Under the pieces are notes generated by a model, which made no database searches, was not told where the DNA came from, and was given only the letters and a program-made list of their open reading frames with translations. Of a DNA stretch of 64,000 nucleotides, positions 24,301-36,121 are shown one piece after another (position 1 is the first letter of the stretch; every line of letters starts with the position of its first letter). A program made the translations under genes and the position numbers. The DNA comes from Monocercomonoides exilis (taxonomy: Eukaryota > Preaxostyla > Oxymonadida > Polymastigidae): the NCBI GenBank assembly GCA_001643675.2, contig LSRY02000038.1, positions 475,001 through 539,000 on the forward strand, written 5' to 3'.

Positions 24301-25215
24301 ATTTGTCACAACTGAATAAACTCCTAAACAAAGCTCAGAGTTTGGATGGATTGCAAAAAAAAGTGATCATGAATGCATCGATAACAATTTGCATCATGAA
24401 GAGGAGCGAAAGGTTCAAAGAGAACCAACCAAGGAGATTGAATCCAGTGTTTCGACCAGAAGTAATTTTGACGGCAGATGCATCGGAGTTTGCCATAGGC
24501 GCAACACAAAAAGTTAACAATCAAATGCTGGACTTTCACAAGCCTCTTCTCCCTTTAATCAGAAACCAAAGTTCAAATTGCAGAGAGCTATTTGCGATAA
24601 ATCAAGCCATCGCATATTTCTCAAATTCCATTCGAAATCAAGAAATTAGAAATCTGCTTTTTCGATCAGACAACACAACAGCAGTTTCCAATCTGAATCG
24701 ATGTGGAGCGTGTCCGAATCTCAGAAACCTTCTGAAGAAAATATGGACTCATTCCCAAGCTCTGAAAGTTGTTGTGAAAGCTCAACATATTATTGGAGAA
24801 AGAAACGGAAGACCAGACGGGATATCAAGATTGGCAAAAGGAGGAGATCACGAAGTCGAACAAGAAGCACTCGAAGAGATCACCAATCAGCTTCAGATGT
24901 ATATCACCTTCTGTGCCTGAACAACAATAGAAAACGCTCAATCAATGAGATGAAGCAGACAAGGAAGCAATCTAAGTCAAGACGGGTAACAAATTTCTTG
25001 GAGAAACGAAACAGTTCTTGCACATCCACCAGTTCCTTTGATTCCAGCAGTGATCCGAAAAGCAGCGATGGAGAAAGCTCGAGTTCTTCTTCTTCTTCCC
25101 GATTGGAAGTGTCAGATATCGGAACGGATCCCGAACAACACAAATCACATTTCCTTGACATAGAGGAGATCGGTGGTGATTACCAAGGAACGAATATGGA
25201 TGAAGTTAATGAATG
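24301..25215 (+). pseudogene. RNase H domain and linker of the YR retrotransposon
   Basis: RNase H core residues are visible: ILTADASEFAIGATQKV (Asp), NCRELFAINQAIAYF (Glu), FRSDNTTAVSNL (Asp), ERNGRPDGISRLAKG (Asp). It degrades the RNA strand of the hybrid. After two TGA and a TAA the same frame resumes with ETVLAHPPVPLIPAVIRK and LLLPDWKCQI, then NETLPPGRLKI, each having a clear partner in the copy at 62.1-63.1 kb (VVLAHPPVPLI, LLLPNWRGQNW, ACLPPGRLRI). One TGA aligns with a Trp of the other copy (LERW). A longer overlapping open frame (24701-25216) is an out-of-frame shadow. Confidence 0.8.
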
Positions 25216-25329
25216 AAACTCTTCCTCCAGGGAGATTGAAAATATGCCAAATTTAACCATATCAAAAAGGTGCATTTGTGGTGGAACGAAATTTTGTCCT
25301 CAAGACACATTTGACATGAACTGATCGAA

Positions 25330-26230
25330 AAGTGCAAAAACAGCGTCGCAAGTGCAACATGGATGATGCGCATTAATATGTTTGCACATTTCAAAGACTT
25401 GTGGGATCGAGTGAAAATTCAAAGGCATCCCTTCAAAATTTCAGATTTGGCAAAAAAAAATGCCAGGACGTGTTTGTCGCCTCGAAAAACAACGAAATGA
25501 AAGCTTCATCATTGAGAATTTTCAGATCTGTCATTTCCTTCCTGACATCAGCATTATGCAGAAAATCACTTGGGTAGAACACCTTGATTTCAATCCTGTT
25601 TAGATCATTAAGGAGATCGGAATGCAGAAAGAAAAAGAGACAAGATGACATGTGGAATCCGCAACAACTCTTAACGTATATAAAAACAATTGGAAAGAAC
25701 GAAAATTTGTCATTCTCTCAGCCAATAAAGAAAACAATTGTTTGTGCATGAAGTTTTCAGCATGCCGCCACACAGAATTGGAAAGAATCAATCTCAAGGA
25801 ATCAGAAATAGAAACAATCAATTAACCTAAATACTTCACTGAAAACTGGACTTGAAAGAAGCAACATTGTTATCCCATTTCTCAGAAAGGAAAGTTTGAT
25901 ATGTCCAGCAACAGCCGTTAAAGATCAATGGGATCGAGTAAAAATTCACAATCCAACTTCCAATGAACTATTTCTGAGCTCTTTTCAAAATATAATCCAA
26001 CGAAGGTCAGAGCAATTCGAAAAGCATCCAGCGAAATGATGAAAGGTGCAAGAATCCCTTTGAACTACAGCCCATACACCTTGAAACACTCCTCGATATC
26101 AGTCTTTACAATGGCGGGAACTCCAGTTGAACCGGTGGCTTAATTCTCAAGATAATCTTCGAGACATAACACAGTGATAAAACATTATTTCAAATCTTAT
26201 ATAAGAAACAAAATAGCTTAGATAACTTCA
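25330..26230 (+). pseudogene. Tyrosine recombinase of the YR retrotransposon (heavily broken)
   Basis: Fragments in three frames align in order with the recombinase at 60.9-62.1 kb. They are DDMWNPQQLLTYIKTIGKN, then CMKFSACRHTELERINLKE (box with the first catalytic Arg), SLKTGLERSNIVIPFLRKE, TAVKDQWDRVKIHNP, and RIPLNYSPYTLKHSSISVF followed by SRHNTVIKHYFKS with the nucleophile Tyr. The enzyme would integrate circular DNA copies without an integrase. Multiple stops and shifts make it inactive. Confidence 0.7.
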
Positions 26231-27600
26231 AGGAAGAAAAAGAAGAATAAATCAATTCAACAGTTTTCCAATGTTCCTTCATCCACAATTTCACAAGATC
26301 AAAAAAATTCCATTTTTCCCATCAGAAAGTTAGCGCATTAGCCAGAATTCCAGGAAACAGGAAAAGTAAACGAAAATATTTCGCGACCAGTCCATGTCGA
26401 AGGGCCATTTGATATTAATTTTTTATTCATGATAAAATAACAAGAAAACACCAATAACAATCAAAACCAGAAAAACGAAAATGAAATCATTGAAAAAAAA
26501 ACCACATCCAGCTTATAATCCGAACAAAAGAATGGAGAAAGAAAGAATAAAGGGAAAGCTTCAGAAAAAATATTCACATATTATACTTTTTTTATTAAAA
26601 TAATATTATTTCAAAATCGAAAAAAGTTGTTCAACATGTTTTCAGAAACACATATTTTTTTGTATTTGTGGATAATTTTTTTTTCTGTTTTTGTGATTTT
26701 AACAATCCCACTTTCTTTGATCAAATATAGACTCCTTCTTAAGTGTTAATTTGTTATCCATAGACAGTTTCCAAAATGGTGGACACTTTCAATTACTGTA
26801 ACAGTTTCATTTTCTCAACAACTGTCCCAAATAATATTTCGATAATAAACACACTTATTCAAACCATGAATTTGAACTTTTCGAAATAAGAATTTTAATC
26901 CTTCGAAATTAATGAAATACAAAAATATTTGTTTTTTCTTTTCGTTGATAATTATTATTATTGTTATTTTTTTTTTTTTCTTTTATTATGGAACACATAT
27001 TTTCATCACTGTATGTCACAAAAGTTTGAAAACATAGAGCTAACAATTCGGTTAATTTAAGAAATACAACTATTGACAGTTGTTGTGATTATGTGATCGT
27101 CCACAGTTACAGAAAGAATGCACCATTTTTTCTAAAATTATATTATGTTATTCTTTATGAAAAGTTGAAATGATAAATTTTCAAATGAAATTAGAATATC
27201 AAATTTTGCTCAAATTTTTGTTCCAACTCAGCTTGCTTCTCTGAAATGTTTATAATAGCTTTTTCGAAAAATTGCTTCTATTTTTGGGAAGTTTCTTGAA
27301 TGAAAACAGAAAATAGTTAAAAAAAAATTTTTTTTATTTCATTCGAAAACGTCACACGAGCAGCTCTTATTAATAGACGAATCAATTTATTGTTTAGAAA
27401 TTAACAAATTGGTTAATAAGTTCAACTTTATCTTTTTGTTCACCATGATTTCTTTTAATATCAAATATTGTTATGTGAAAAAAAATAAAACATCTCAGCT
27501 TTCAATTAATCATAAAAAATTTTTTAATTATTTGCAATATATTTTATTAATAAAGAATTGTTTAAACCACTTTGGAAAATGAAATTTATTTTAATATTTA
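26231..27600. other. AT-rich intergenic sequence
   Basis: No gene seen. A block near 27190-27320 (AAATTTTTGTTCCAACTCAG, CTTCTCTGAAATG, GGGAAGTTTCTTGAATG) resembles the dispersed repeat at 14560-14745 and 31300-31495. Confidence 0.35.
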
Positions 27601-27604
27601 AAAA

Positions 27605-28145
27605 TTTTTATCCAAAACTGTTTGGAGGAAGATTTTTTCTGAAAAGGCTCTAAGTGCTTTCTATTCTTTGTGTGTGAGCCTTTGCAATAGGATCCACAAA
27701 TCTCTTTTTGTGATTGACAGAAAAATGCGCATATCCAGCTCCATTTAAATTATTATATCCCCTCCAACAATCGGTATTTATTTTTGTTTTTTCCTTCACA
27801 TAACTTTTGATTGTTTGATGCAGTATTTCTCTTGATCTTTTCAAAACAGGAATTAAAAACAGATTGGATTTTTGACCCTTTTTTTTCGGACGTTCGATTC
27901 CTCCAATGATCCAATTTTGCCTTTTTGTTCTTCCTCTATTGTATTTTCTTTTAGGAAATATTGCTTCGTCTATTTCAACTTCAGTTCCTTTTCCTCCAAT
28001 GACTCGAGGATTTTCCATAGAATATTTTAATATGCATTTCCGAAAAGAATCATCAACGTGAATCATAGAAGCGCTTCATTTGCCACATGTGAAACTGAAA
28101 TGAGTTTGAGAAATCACATCCCAAAAACAAAGAGTCATAAAACAT
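27605..28145 (-). pseudogene. Merlin/IS1016-type (ISXO2-like) transposase, second copy
   Basis: Minus strand, 138-codon open core at 27650-28066. Family landmarks: VIGGKGTEVEIDEAIFPKRK followed by YNRGR (first catalytic Asp), NWIIGGIER, VPVLKRS-like PVLKRSREILHQTIKSYV, INTDCWRGYNNL (second Asp), HFSVNHKKRFVDPIAKAHTQ followed by RIEST, then a TAG exactly where these proteins have a conserved Trp, and SLFRKNLPPNSFG in the same frame. Upstream in frame, CFWDVISQTHFSF is followed by a TGA. Merlin transposases make 8-bp duplications, the size found around the GGCATAGGT elements. No matching terminal repeat is visible at this copy. Confidence 0.85.
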
Positions 28146-29579
28146 ATGTCACTAATTTAATTTCAGAATCTTTCAAAATTTGGGTTTTTTTGAAATTTTA
28201 ACTTTTCCATGCTTGCAACGAAAGCGGCTGGTTTCATTTTCATGTGCGAAATTTTTCGTTTTCTTTTGAAACCCCCAACATAATCGATCTTGTTCAGTTT
28301 TTTTTTGAAAATTATTCTCCAACGAATCTTATTTTATTCTCGATTTGAATGCTTGTTCCAGTTTATTTTTTCAAATTTCAATTTTTTTTTTACTAACTAA
28401 AAGCAAAAATAAAGACCCATTAACTTTTTTTTTATCAAATATTTAAAAAAAAATCGTTTTTTTTTTTATTCCACTTTCAAATGTTTCTGTTTCCTTAAGC
28501 ATTATAATTGATGCTTCGTAACAAAGAACAAACAATGAACATTTGAAATTAATGATTTCAGTTAAGGTGTATCCATGCCAATGTTTCAAGAAAGAAAAAG
28601 AATATTCATTTTGTATTCTCTTCAGAAAAAAAAAAAAAAATAAGACAAAAGTTCAGTTAATTTTGTGCAGACATAAAAAAAGAAGGAAATAAGTTGAATC
28701 ATTTTTGCTTCAATTTTCAAAAGATAAAAGTTGATTTTACTCCATGGTTTAAACTATTTTTCTCTCAGATTAAATTAGAATTTTCCACTATTAACTGAAC
28801 AATTAATAAGAATTTTCATGATGGAGTTAATCAATAATAACGAATTTTTTTTTCAAGTTATTTTTATGTCTGCGCACAAGTGTTTCATTAGGAAGAATTA
28901 TTTTGTTTTTTTAAAAAAATCAAAAAATGATAAGAATTGTTTTTCATGAGCGGATATAAAAAAATTTTTATTTCTAGAAAGATAAATTGTATTTAAAAAA
29001 ATTAATTTAAAAATTATTCAAAAAAGCTTTTTGAAAATATTTTTTTGAAAAATTTTTATATTATAACTTTTCATTTCATTTCGCACAAACAACGAATAGA
29101 AGATAATATTTATTTCGCTAAAATTGTATTTTCAATTTTTTATTTTTTCGATGTTTATCAAAAGAAGTTGATTTTCGAATAAAAGTTGCCTATTATTAAA
29201 GATTTTATTATATTTCGGAATTTTTTCGAAAAGTTCCTTTTGTCAAATTGTCATGTGATAAAGATAATTGAATATTTTAATCAAAATTTCATTCCAGCTC
29301 ACAATATTTTGCAAGAAGGGAAGAAAATTATTGACAACGAAATAATATCTATTTTAGTGAAGTTTAGTGAATGAAAATAGTAATTTGATATAAAAATGAT
29401 ATTTATATTTTTTTAGAAAATTAAACAAATGGAACCTTAAAAAATAAATTCAGACATATTTTTATTTATTTTTTTTATTTTTTTAAATTTTAAAAAGAGA
29501 TTGAAAAAAGTGGAATTTTTTGTAAATTATTCACAATAATTATGAAATGCATATTAGTAAAAAAATTCGAAATAAATCC

Positions 29580-29622
<43 letters not shown>

Positions 29623-30014
29623 TTTTTTTTTTAAGAGAGAAACAATGAAAATGGAGCAAAACATAATACTTTTTGTATTTTCAATAAATAATTAATCACA
29701 TTTTTTGTTGAATTTTTAATAATAATCATCAATAAAATGAGTTCTTTTTTAGAGATACATGTGAGGTCACAAAACATTTTGTAATGATATAATTAATTCC
29801 TGTTCTCCAATGTGAGAATTCAATTTATTTTCAAATCAGAGAAAGTTTAGTGAATTTTTGATAGATTCAATTTTTCTATGATTCGAAAAATTTAAACTAG
29901 AAAGTACAATTTTTCCAACAATTTTTTTTTAAAAAAAAAACGAATAAAACGAATCAAAACAGTTTGATTACGCACCTTTTTTGAAAAAACCAATTGAAAA
30001 ATACAAATTTTCTG
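28146..30014. other. AT-rich intergenic sequence with a 35-base T run
   Basis: T run at 29581-29615. A stretch near 29755-29900 (ATGTGAGGTCACAAAACATT) loosely resembles 16540-16640. A 62-codon frame at 29186-29374 has no recognisable family. Confidence 0.4.
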
Positions 30015-30017
30015 AAG

Positions 30018-31219
30018 TTAGACGATTCCACTAATCATTCCATTTTTCAGGAATAATTTCTGAAACAATATGATCATTACACTCAATAAACTTTGAAATG
30101 GAACTATGTTTTGAAATTTCTTCTTCCACAACGGCAAAAAAATGCCCTTGCTTATAAAGAACAGTTGAATGAAAAACACATCCAACGAATTCATAAACAG
30201 CAACATCATCAACAGAACTAGAAGTAAATAATGAATCTTCAGATGAAGCTTTTGGATCAAATATTTTTAAATCCTCAGGCCCTAACCCTGAATCAACAAA
30301 ATGAATAGTAAGAGGAGGAGCAATTACAGTTAAAAAAACACCAACGTTGAATAAAACACTTAACACTTTTGGAAAATACAAAAAACGAACATATTTCAAA
30401 AATTGTCTATCTTTGTGACATGATACACACTCTCCTCCTCTCTTCTCTGCTTAAAAATGAATAAGTTGTTAATAAATCTTGAAGATCAGAAACAACATCT
30501 GATCCTCTTATTGTCACAAATAACTGATCATCCCTACTTGAAATGGAGTCATCATTACAATGAACACGCATTAAAACATTTTGTGAAATGATAGAAAACA
30601 TATCGTTTATTTCATTACAATTTTTGGAAAGAACTTTGAGAAGTCTTTCAAAAACAGCAGACAGTTCTTTTGGCTGATTCTTTCCTCCAAGATAAGTGTC
30701 GTAAAATTTATTAATCTGACCTCCATCCCACACATTAAAATTTAACGAAGAGATTCGAAGAAGATGAAACAAATGTCTGAATATTTTCTGTTTACTGTTC
30801 ATTGAAAAAATGTCTATAAATTCAAGATCAAGAGAAGCCATGCATTGACAAACAGCAGAAAGAGAGACCATACAACCATTGTTTTTCAAGCCTCTTTGAG
30901 AAAAAAGAAGCATGATAAGACAGGATCTTGAATTAACTTTCGAAGATAATGAAGAAGAAGAAGATGAAGAAGAATTTTGCTTTTTTGATTGTTTTGTAAT
31001 ATTGGATGAAAAAGTCGAATGTTTTTTGCATTTTTTTGCTTCTTTTTTATTTATGTGAAATGAAGAAGTGGCTTCAAAAGAAATACAAAAATCATTGATA
31101 TAATATGTAAATGAAAAAAAATCATTTTCTTTACTTTTTTGGAAAATGCTTGTGACACTTGAAGTGAATGTTGCAGTCGCTGAAGCAGATAATGGAGCTT
31201 TCGATAATTCGTTGTCCAT
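30018..31219 (-). pseudogene. Ubiquitin-specific-protease-like protein (peptidase C19), catalytic Cys not conserved
   Basis: Minus strand. N-terminal Ser-rich segment, then RGLKNNGCMVSLSAVCQCM, the Cys-box region of C19 proteases (usually G-L-x-N-x-G-x-T-C-Y), where the T-C-Y positions read M-V-S. A zinc-knuckle-like GGECVSCHKD and FLYFPKVLSVLFNVG (usually L-P-x-V-L) follow in a second frame. The His box is YEFVGCVFHS...YKQGHFFAVVEE and the end FIECNDHIVSEI (Asn-Asp box). The frames meet at about 30400-30430 in a GA-rich run, so one indel breaks the gene (30407-31219 and 30031-30399). Active members remove ubiquitin; this one would be catalytically dead if the alignment is right. It stops with TGA at 30018-30030 region. 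Confidence 0.65.
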
Positions 31220-31289
31220 ATTCGGCTGTGGAAGAAGAGAAGATGAAGTTTCTGTTAAAAAAGAAAATGTGGAATTTTTTTTTTAAGAA

Positions 31290-31500
31290 CTTGCTTTAGA
31301 AAAATTTTCAAATAAAACAAAAATATCATTTTTCGATCAAATTTCTGTTCGAATTCATGTAACTCTTCTGAAATGGAAGTAATAACATTGAAAAGGTACT
31401 GTTTCCATTATTGTTAAGTTACTTGAGTGGGAACAAAAATTTGATTGAAATATGGGATTTTTGTTTATTTAGGTAATAAAACAAAAGAAACTTTTTTAAA
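31290..31500. repeat. Dispersed repeat between the protease-like gene and the transposase
   Basis: Contains ATTTCTGTTCGAATTCATG, GAAATGGAAGTAATAACATT and TATTGTTAAGTTACTTGAG in the same order as 14560-14745 (which is in the opposite sense for the outer parts). No coding capacity. Confidence 0.4.
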
Positions 31501-31581
31501 AAACATGAGACATGTGGTATTTGAGAAGGATGAAAAATGAGATAATGGAAGAGAAAAAGAAATTGTAGGATGAGAAGGAAT

Positions 31582-32262
31582 TCATGTTGAAGAAGAAAAG
31601 GAGGAAGAGGAAAATAATGATGAGGAGAATGAATGACTTAAAAACTTTGTTGCAGTTTTTTTTATTGGAGTGATAAGCCTAATATTGGGAAAATGCACTT
31701 GAAATCCTTTATCACCAATTATTACACAACTATCGTGATGCATATCTTCAATTGTGTGTTGTTTTTCTTCATCAGTCATTCCCACAAACTGCACATATCT
31801 GTGAAGACCTCGCCTGAACAATGTTACTTCGTGCTCTCCGCATGGAACAGAATCAGAAACAAATAGGGCTTTGAATAGATGCAAAGAAGAAACAGCTACT
31901 TCTATTTTCATGCAAAAGACGGAATGGTGACCAATACATAATTTTTTTTGCATTTTTCAACTAATCGATTGGAGTTGGTATTTTTATCGTTGTTGCATCG
32001 AAAAGCAATGCAACATATGGAAATTCTTCATTTGCAAAAGATGGTGGGCGAGGAGTATTTTAACACATGCTGCTAAATATATCTTGCAAATAATGCCTCA
32101 CTTCAATTTTGCTGTTGTATTCCATTCATAAAGAAAGTTCAAAGAAAAATGTGATTATTTTAACAGTGGTGTCACTTGATAACCACTCAAGATATTTCAC
32201 TATTTCATCATAAACAGTGATTTTTCTTTTTGACCCTCTTTTCTTATCTAATTGAAGAACAA
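31582..32262 (-). pseudogene. PIF/Harbinger-like (DDE_Tnp_4 type) transposase
   Basis: Minus strand. Upstream part in one frame: KKRGSKRKITVYDEIVKYLE, then stops, then NEEFPYVALLFDATTIKIPT with the first catalytic Asp. A frameshift in a run of eight A (about 31945) leads to the 123-codon core: IGHHSVFCMKIEVAV, VPCGEHEVTLFRRGL and DSCVIIGDKGFQVHFPNIRL followed by ITPIKK, the G-D-K-G-Y/F box with the later Asp. It ends in a Ser-rich tail and TGA. The family assignment rests on the D-x-T...K-H...G-D-K-G-F order and is tentative between PIF/Harbinger and IS5-like. Inactive as it stands. Confidence 0.6.
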
Positions 32263-32264
32263 AT

Positions 32265-32533
32265 GGGGCAAAATATTGAGCTTCAGGCATTTTCATTTAA
32301 AAATTATGTACTTTTCATTGACTTTTTGCGAATAAAAAACTTAATAAAAATGGTTCTGTTTTTTTGACATTCGTGATATGTCACAACACTTTATGTTTTG
32401 ATTTCAACGATGCCTGTTTACAGATATGAAAATCAAAATAAATTTGAAATCTGAGAAAGCGATATAAAGTTATGAGTGGAGCAATTATTTTGTGCTTTGT
32501 GCAAATAAAGCTTGAAAGTCCATATTTTCTCCC
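32265..32533 (+). mobile_element. 268-bp-family MITE, copy 6
   Basis: Begins GGGGCAAAATATTGAGC, ends CATATTTTCTCCC, flanked by AAAT on both sides. It sits immediately 5-prime of the PIF-like transposase gene. Length 269 bp. Confidence 0.88.
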
Positions 32534-32537
32534 AAAT

Positions 32538-34435
32538 GATATTTGAAATAATGATGTTATTTTCTTTAAAAACAGTTCTCTCGAATTTTCATTTGAAATA
32601 GTTTTTGTTGAAAGATAACAAAAGAAAAGTTGTCATTAAAAATAAATCATTTATATTTTCATCAGTTTATTATCTCCAAATATTGAATTACATAATTTAA
32701 AAAAAAAATTATGAAATAATAAGACATAAAATACAAAAACAATTCCTCTGTGACACGACTAAAGAAAATTGAAAAAATGACAAAATGACTGACAATATAT
32801 TTATGATTTGTCAAAAAGTGTAATTTAAATCGATTTTATAATTCTTTATTTCTATAATAATTAAAATGAAAATCCACATGTCGTAATTCTTATTATTTTT
32901 ATAAAAATCATTTTTTTAAATATGATCAAGCTTCCAACATGTATTTTTTTTGAAAGAAAGTGTGAGTTGAGGAATATTTTTGTCACAATTTGTCATAAAC
33001 CATCACTGACAAAAAAGAAAATACAACCAGATATTACAAATACTTTCAACAAATCTTTTTCAAAACTCTTGATTAACTCTTTGGAAGTTATCGCTATCGT
33101 TTGTCTAATTTTGTTTCAATTTTTATTTTTAATTAATCCTTCTTTTTTTGGGGACAGACAAGGCTTCTATTGATTTGTCAGCTCACAGAAACTAAACAAA
33201 AAGAAGTCGTTCATTTCATCTTAAAAAAAAAAAATTACTACAAAAAGTATTTTATTATTTATTATCATTTATATTCCAATTAGAGATCAACAAAATAATT
33301 GGAATATAAATAATAAAGTTAACAAATTTCTTGTTCAAAAATTATTTTTTCTAACTTAATTTTTCATAATTCAAAATAATTAAAGATAAACATACATTTG
33401 ATAAATAACAAAAATCAAAACTTTTATCAAGAATATTTATAAAATGTTATTTAAAACATGATAAAAAACCATCCAAATCAAGAATAGAAAATAAATCTGA
33501 ACAAAATGTTTCCAATTCAAATTTTATTCCTCCAAAAAATTTAAACGTTCCTCTTTAAACAACTCAAATTTCACCTTGAAATTGTTTCAAAATTTATTAT
33601 TTCTTTCAGAATAATAAAATTAATTATTAAACATTTTCATCAAAATTTTGTCTTGTTATTCAATATTTTTCTTATAAGAATATATATCTAGAATTTGAAT
33701 TACATCATTCACAAAAAATTTTTAATTGATTTTAAATTCAATTTTGAGAAGAATGAAAATACAATTAAAATTTATATTATTAAATAACGAATTTATTATT
33801 ATTTGGAATATTGAAAAGAAAGGAATTTCTTAATTATGAAAAATATTTAATTTGTCTCCTAAAAAATGAAACGAATATACAAATAAAAAAACTTGTCGTT
33901 ATTTATACAATAATTATCGTTTTTTAAAATATTGAAAGCAAAAGTTGATAATGTTTTTGGAAAAATTAAAATTTGTGAGTTTGAAACTTTTCAGAATATC
34001 TTATTTAAAAGAAATACATGTGAAGTGGTTTTTGTGGATTTATTTAAAATAGGGTGATTATTTTCAAAAACGATATAATGAAAAAAAAATTATTAGAAAA
34101 AGAAACAACTTCGAATGGTGAAAAATGAAAACATCAATATTTTAACTTTAAACAATAATTTTTTTCATGATTAAAAACGAAAACATTTTGATTATTAACT
34201 AACATAATTGTCCAATTTAATTTATTGATGTATTATTTATCTCCAAAGATGTATTTCCTTTGAAGATAAAACACTCTTAATATATTAATGATTCCAAATA
34301 TTATCACCCATTATAAAATAAAATTGTGAAACAAAGAATAATCATTATTTGACAAATTGTCAACATATTATTATTCATTTTGTTATTGATGCCATTGTCT
34401 TTTGTCATGAAAAATAGGTCTTGCATAAAGGATAA
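32538..34435. other. AT-rich intergenic sequence
   Basis: No supported gene. An 83-codon ATG frame at 32922-33173 has one hydrophobic segment (LEVIAIVCLILFQFLFLI) but no family. A small hairpin TATATTCCAATTA...TAATTGGAATATA lies near 33268-33305. Ends resembling GGGTGATTATTTT / ATTATCACCC face each other at 34053 and 34305 and may bound a 260-bp decayed element. Confidence 0.4.
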
Positions 34436-34519
34436 TTTGTTTGTGTGTTCATATGGTTATGAGTAAACATCTGCGTCACCTTGAAATAGGTGGGGTCTCG
34501 TCAGTCAGTACCCGTCACT

Positions 34520-34570
<51 letters not shown>
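34436..34570 (+). other. GC-richer island running into a 50-base T tract
   Basis: About 80 bases (34440-34520) of much higher GC than the surroundings, with small potential hairpins (CACCTTGAAATAGGTG; GGGTCTCGTCAGTCAGTACCC folds only weakly). An uninterrupted T50 follows (34521-34570). The layout resembles a small RNA-polymerase-III unit or SINE with a terminator-like tail, but I find no clear A and B boxes, so no function is claimed. Confidence 0.3.
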
Positions 34571-34571
<1 letters not shown>

Positions 34572-34967
34572 ATGAAAACAAACTATTTTTTAAATTATGC
34601 TTGGAAATGGATTAAACACTGTCCAATTATCTAAAATTTGATAAACAAAAATTATATTAAAATTTATAATCAATAAACCTTTATTAATTAATTATTTATT
34701 TGAATTGTATTTTACACTTTGACAGAAGTCATCAATTTATGAATAATCACATCAAGATTATCCTATTTTCTTTAAAATGTTTTTGAAGCTTTATTATCAG
34801 TGTCTTATTTTTATAATTATTCTTTATATAAAATCTTTAAACCTAAGTGATTACACATGTTCAATATGTTTTTTCTACGATAGAAACATTTATCATAATT
34901 TTTGTGATGTTTTTTTGCAATTCTCGTTAGATAATTTTATCCTTTCAATTTCACAATTGTTTTTAAA

Positions 34968-35008
<41 letters not shown>

Positions 35009-36115
35009 TTGATATGTTGTTCTGTAAAAAAAAATACTTGAGAGAATCAATTTTTTTGAATATGAATAAAAATTCATTGTTATGAAAATGTTGAAAAACA
35101 ATCAGATTTGAATTGAAAGTTTACTTCAATTTCAGTCTCTTAAAAATTTTATTTGTTTTTTCATTTTATTTTAACTCTGATCCTTTGTGATTGTTTAAAC
35201 TTTGTATAAATGAAAAGTTATGAGCATCACAGCGATTTGCATTTTCCTTTTTGATTTTCTTCATCCCTTTTTTTATTAATATTTTGCTTTAAATTTATCT
35301 TTTTCTGTTTTTTCTTTCTCCTCTTCTCCTTCTTCTCCCTCTCCTTGTGTCGATATTGCTTCATCCAATTATTCATCTTCTGTCAACTCATTTCAAATAC
35401 TTCTGAAAAATTCTCCTTTTCTTCTTCTTCCATCAAAATTTTTGCATTTGGGAGAAAATTTTTGAAAAATCACCACAGATCAAAAAAAGATACCATAATA
35501 ATATTATTTTTCAATATTCACTTTTATAAAAATGCTTTCAGTTCGTTTTTTCTATGAGTTAAGTTTTATTGGAACATATCATGATAATGATTGAAGACAT
35601 AAATTAAAATTGAATTTTTATTGTATATTTTGATCAAAATAAATTATGATTTTATTGAAAAGAACGAATTCAAGAAGATATGAATTTCGAAAGAAAACTG
35701 ATTCACAGAATTTTCAAAAAACAGAGTGCTTTTCCAAAAACTGCAATTCAAGTGTGTTTCAGTTGATAACAATTTCTTTATTTTTGTATTTTGTATGTTT
35801 CAGATGAATTGTTTAATATGTTGTATAAATGTATGTCTTTTCTTTTGTGATAACTACAAACAAATCAATGCTTACGAAGAATTCTTGTATTTTCCATAAT
35901 TAGACCTCATCTCCAATTAATTTTCAAAGCATGTTAATCTACCCACAAACACATGTTTAATCCTCCAAAAGAATGTTTGCTCTTTTGATCTTATATTTTC
36001 AACTAATAATTCAAATTTTAACGTTTAGAAAGAATTCATCATTGCAGATCTGACTGCTTCGTCATCAGACTATTTCCTGTTGTCAGGAAAGAGCAAAAGA
36101 GAGCAAATTCATGAT
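34571..36115. other. AT-rich intergenic sequence with a 35-base A run
   Basis: A run at 34971-35005, a C/T-rich patch near 35310-35345, and short frames without recognisable content. No gene called. Confidence 0.4.
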
Positions 36116-36121
36116 TGAGCC

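Larger units (their letters stand above)
22569..26230 (+). mobile_element. Tyrosine-recombinase (DIRS/Ngaro-type) retrotransposon, copy 1
   Basis: Plus strand order gag-like, reverse transcriptase, RNase H, tyrosine recombinase, the arrangement of YR retrotransposons. No LTR or split terminal repeat could be recognised at either end, so the limits are those of the coding region. From 23094 to 24917 a single frame spans the end of gag, RT and RNase H with five TAA and no TAG or TGA. Further downstream all three stops and frameshifts occur. Clearly related to the copy at 60.9-63.1 kb. Confidence 0.85.

Noticed and set aside
24701-25216. 171-codon plus-strand frame overlapping the RNase H region
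   Set aside because: It is out of phase with the conserved RNase H and PPVPL blocks, which align with the second retroelement copy.
32922-33173. 83-codon ATG frame with a hydrophobic segment
   Set aside because: In a region of extreme AT content such Phe/Ile/Leu frames are expected by chance; no conserved motif or neighbour supports it.
34971-35005. A35 run as the poly-A tail of a retroposed gene
   Set aside because: No coding sequence precedes it and no target duplication could be read; a simple homopolymer explains it equally well.
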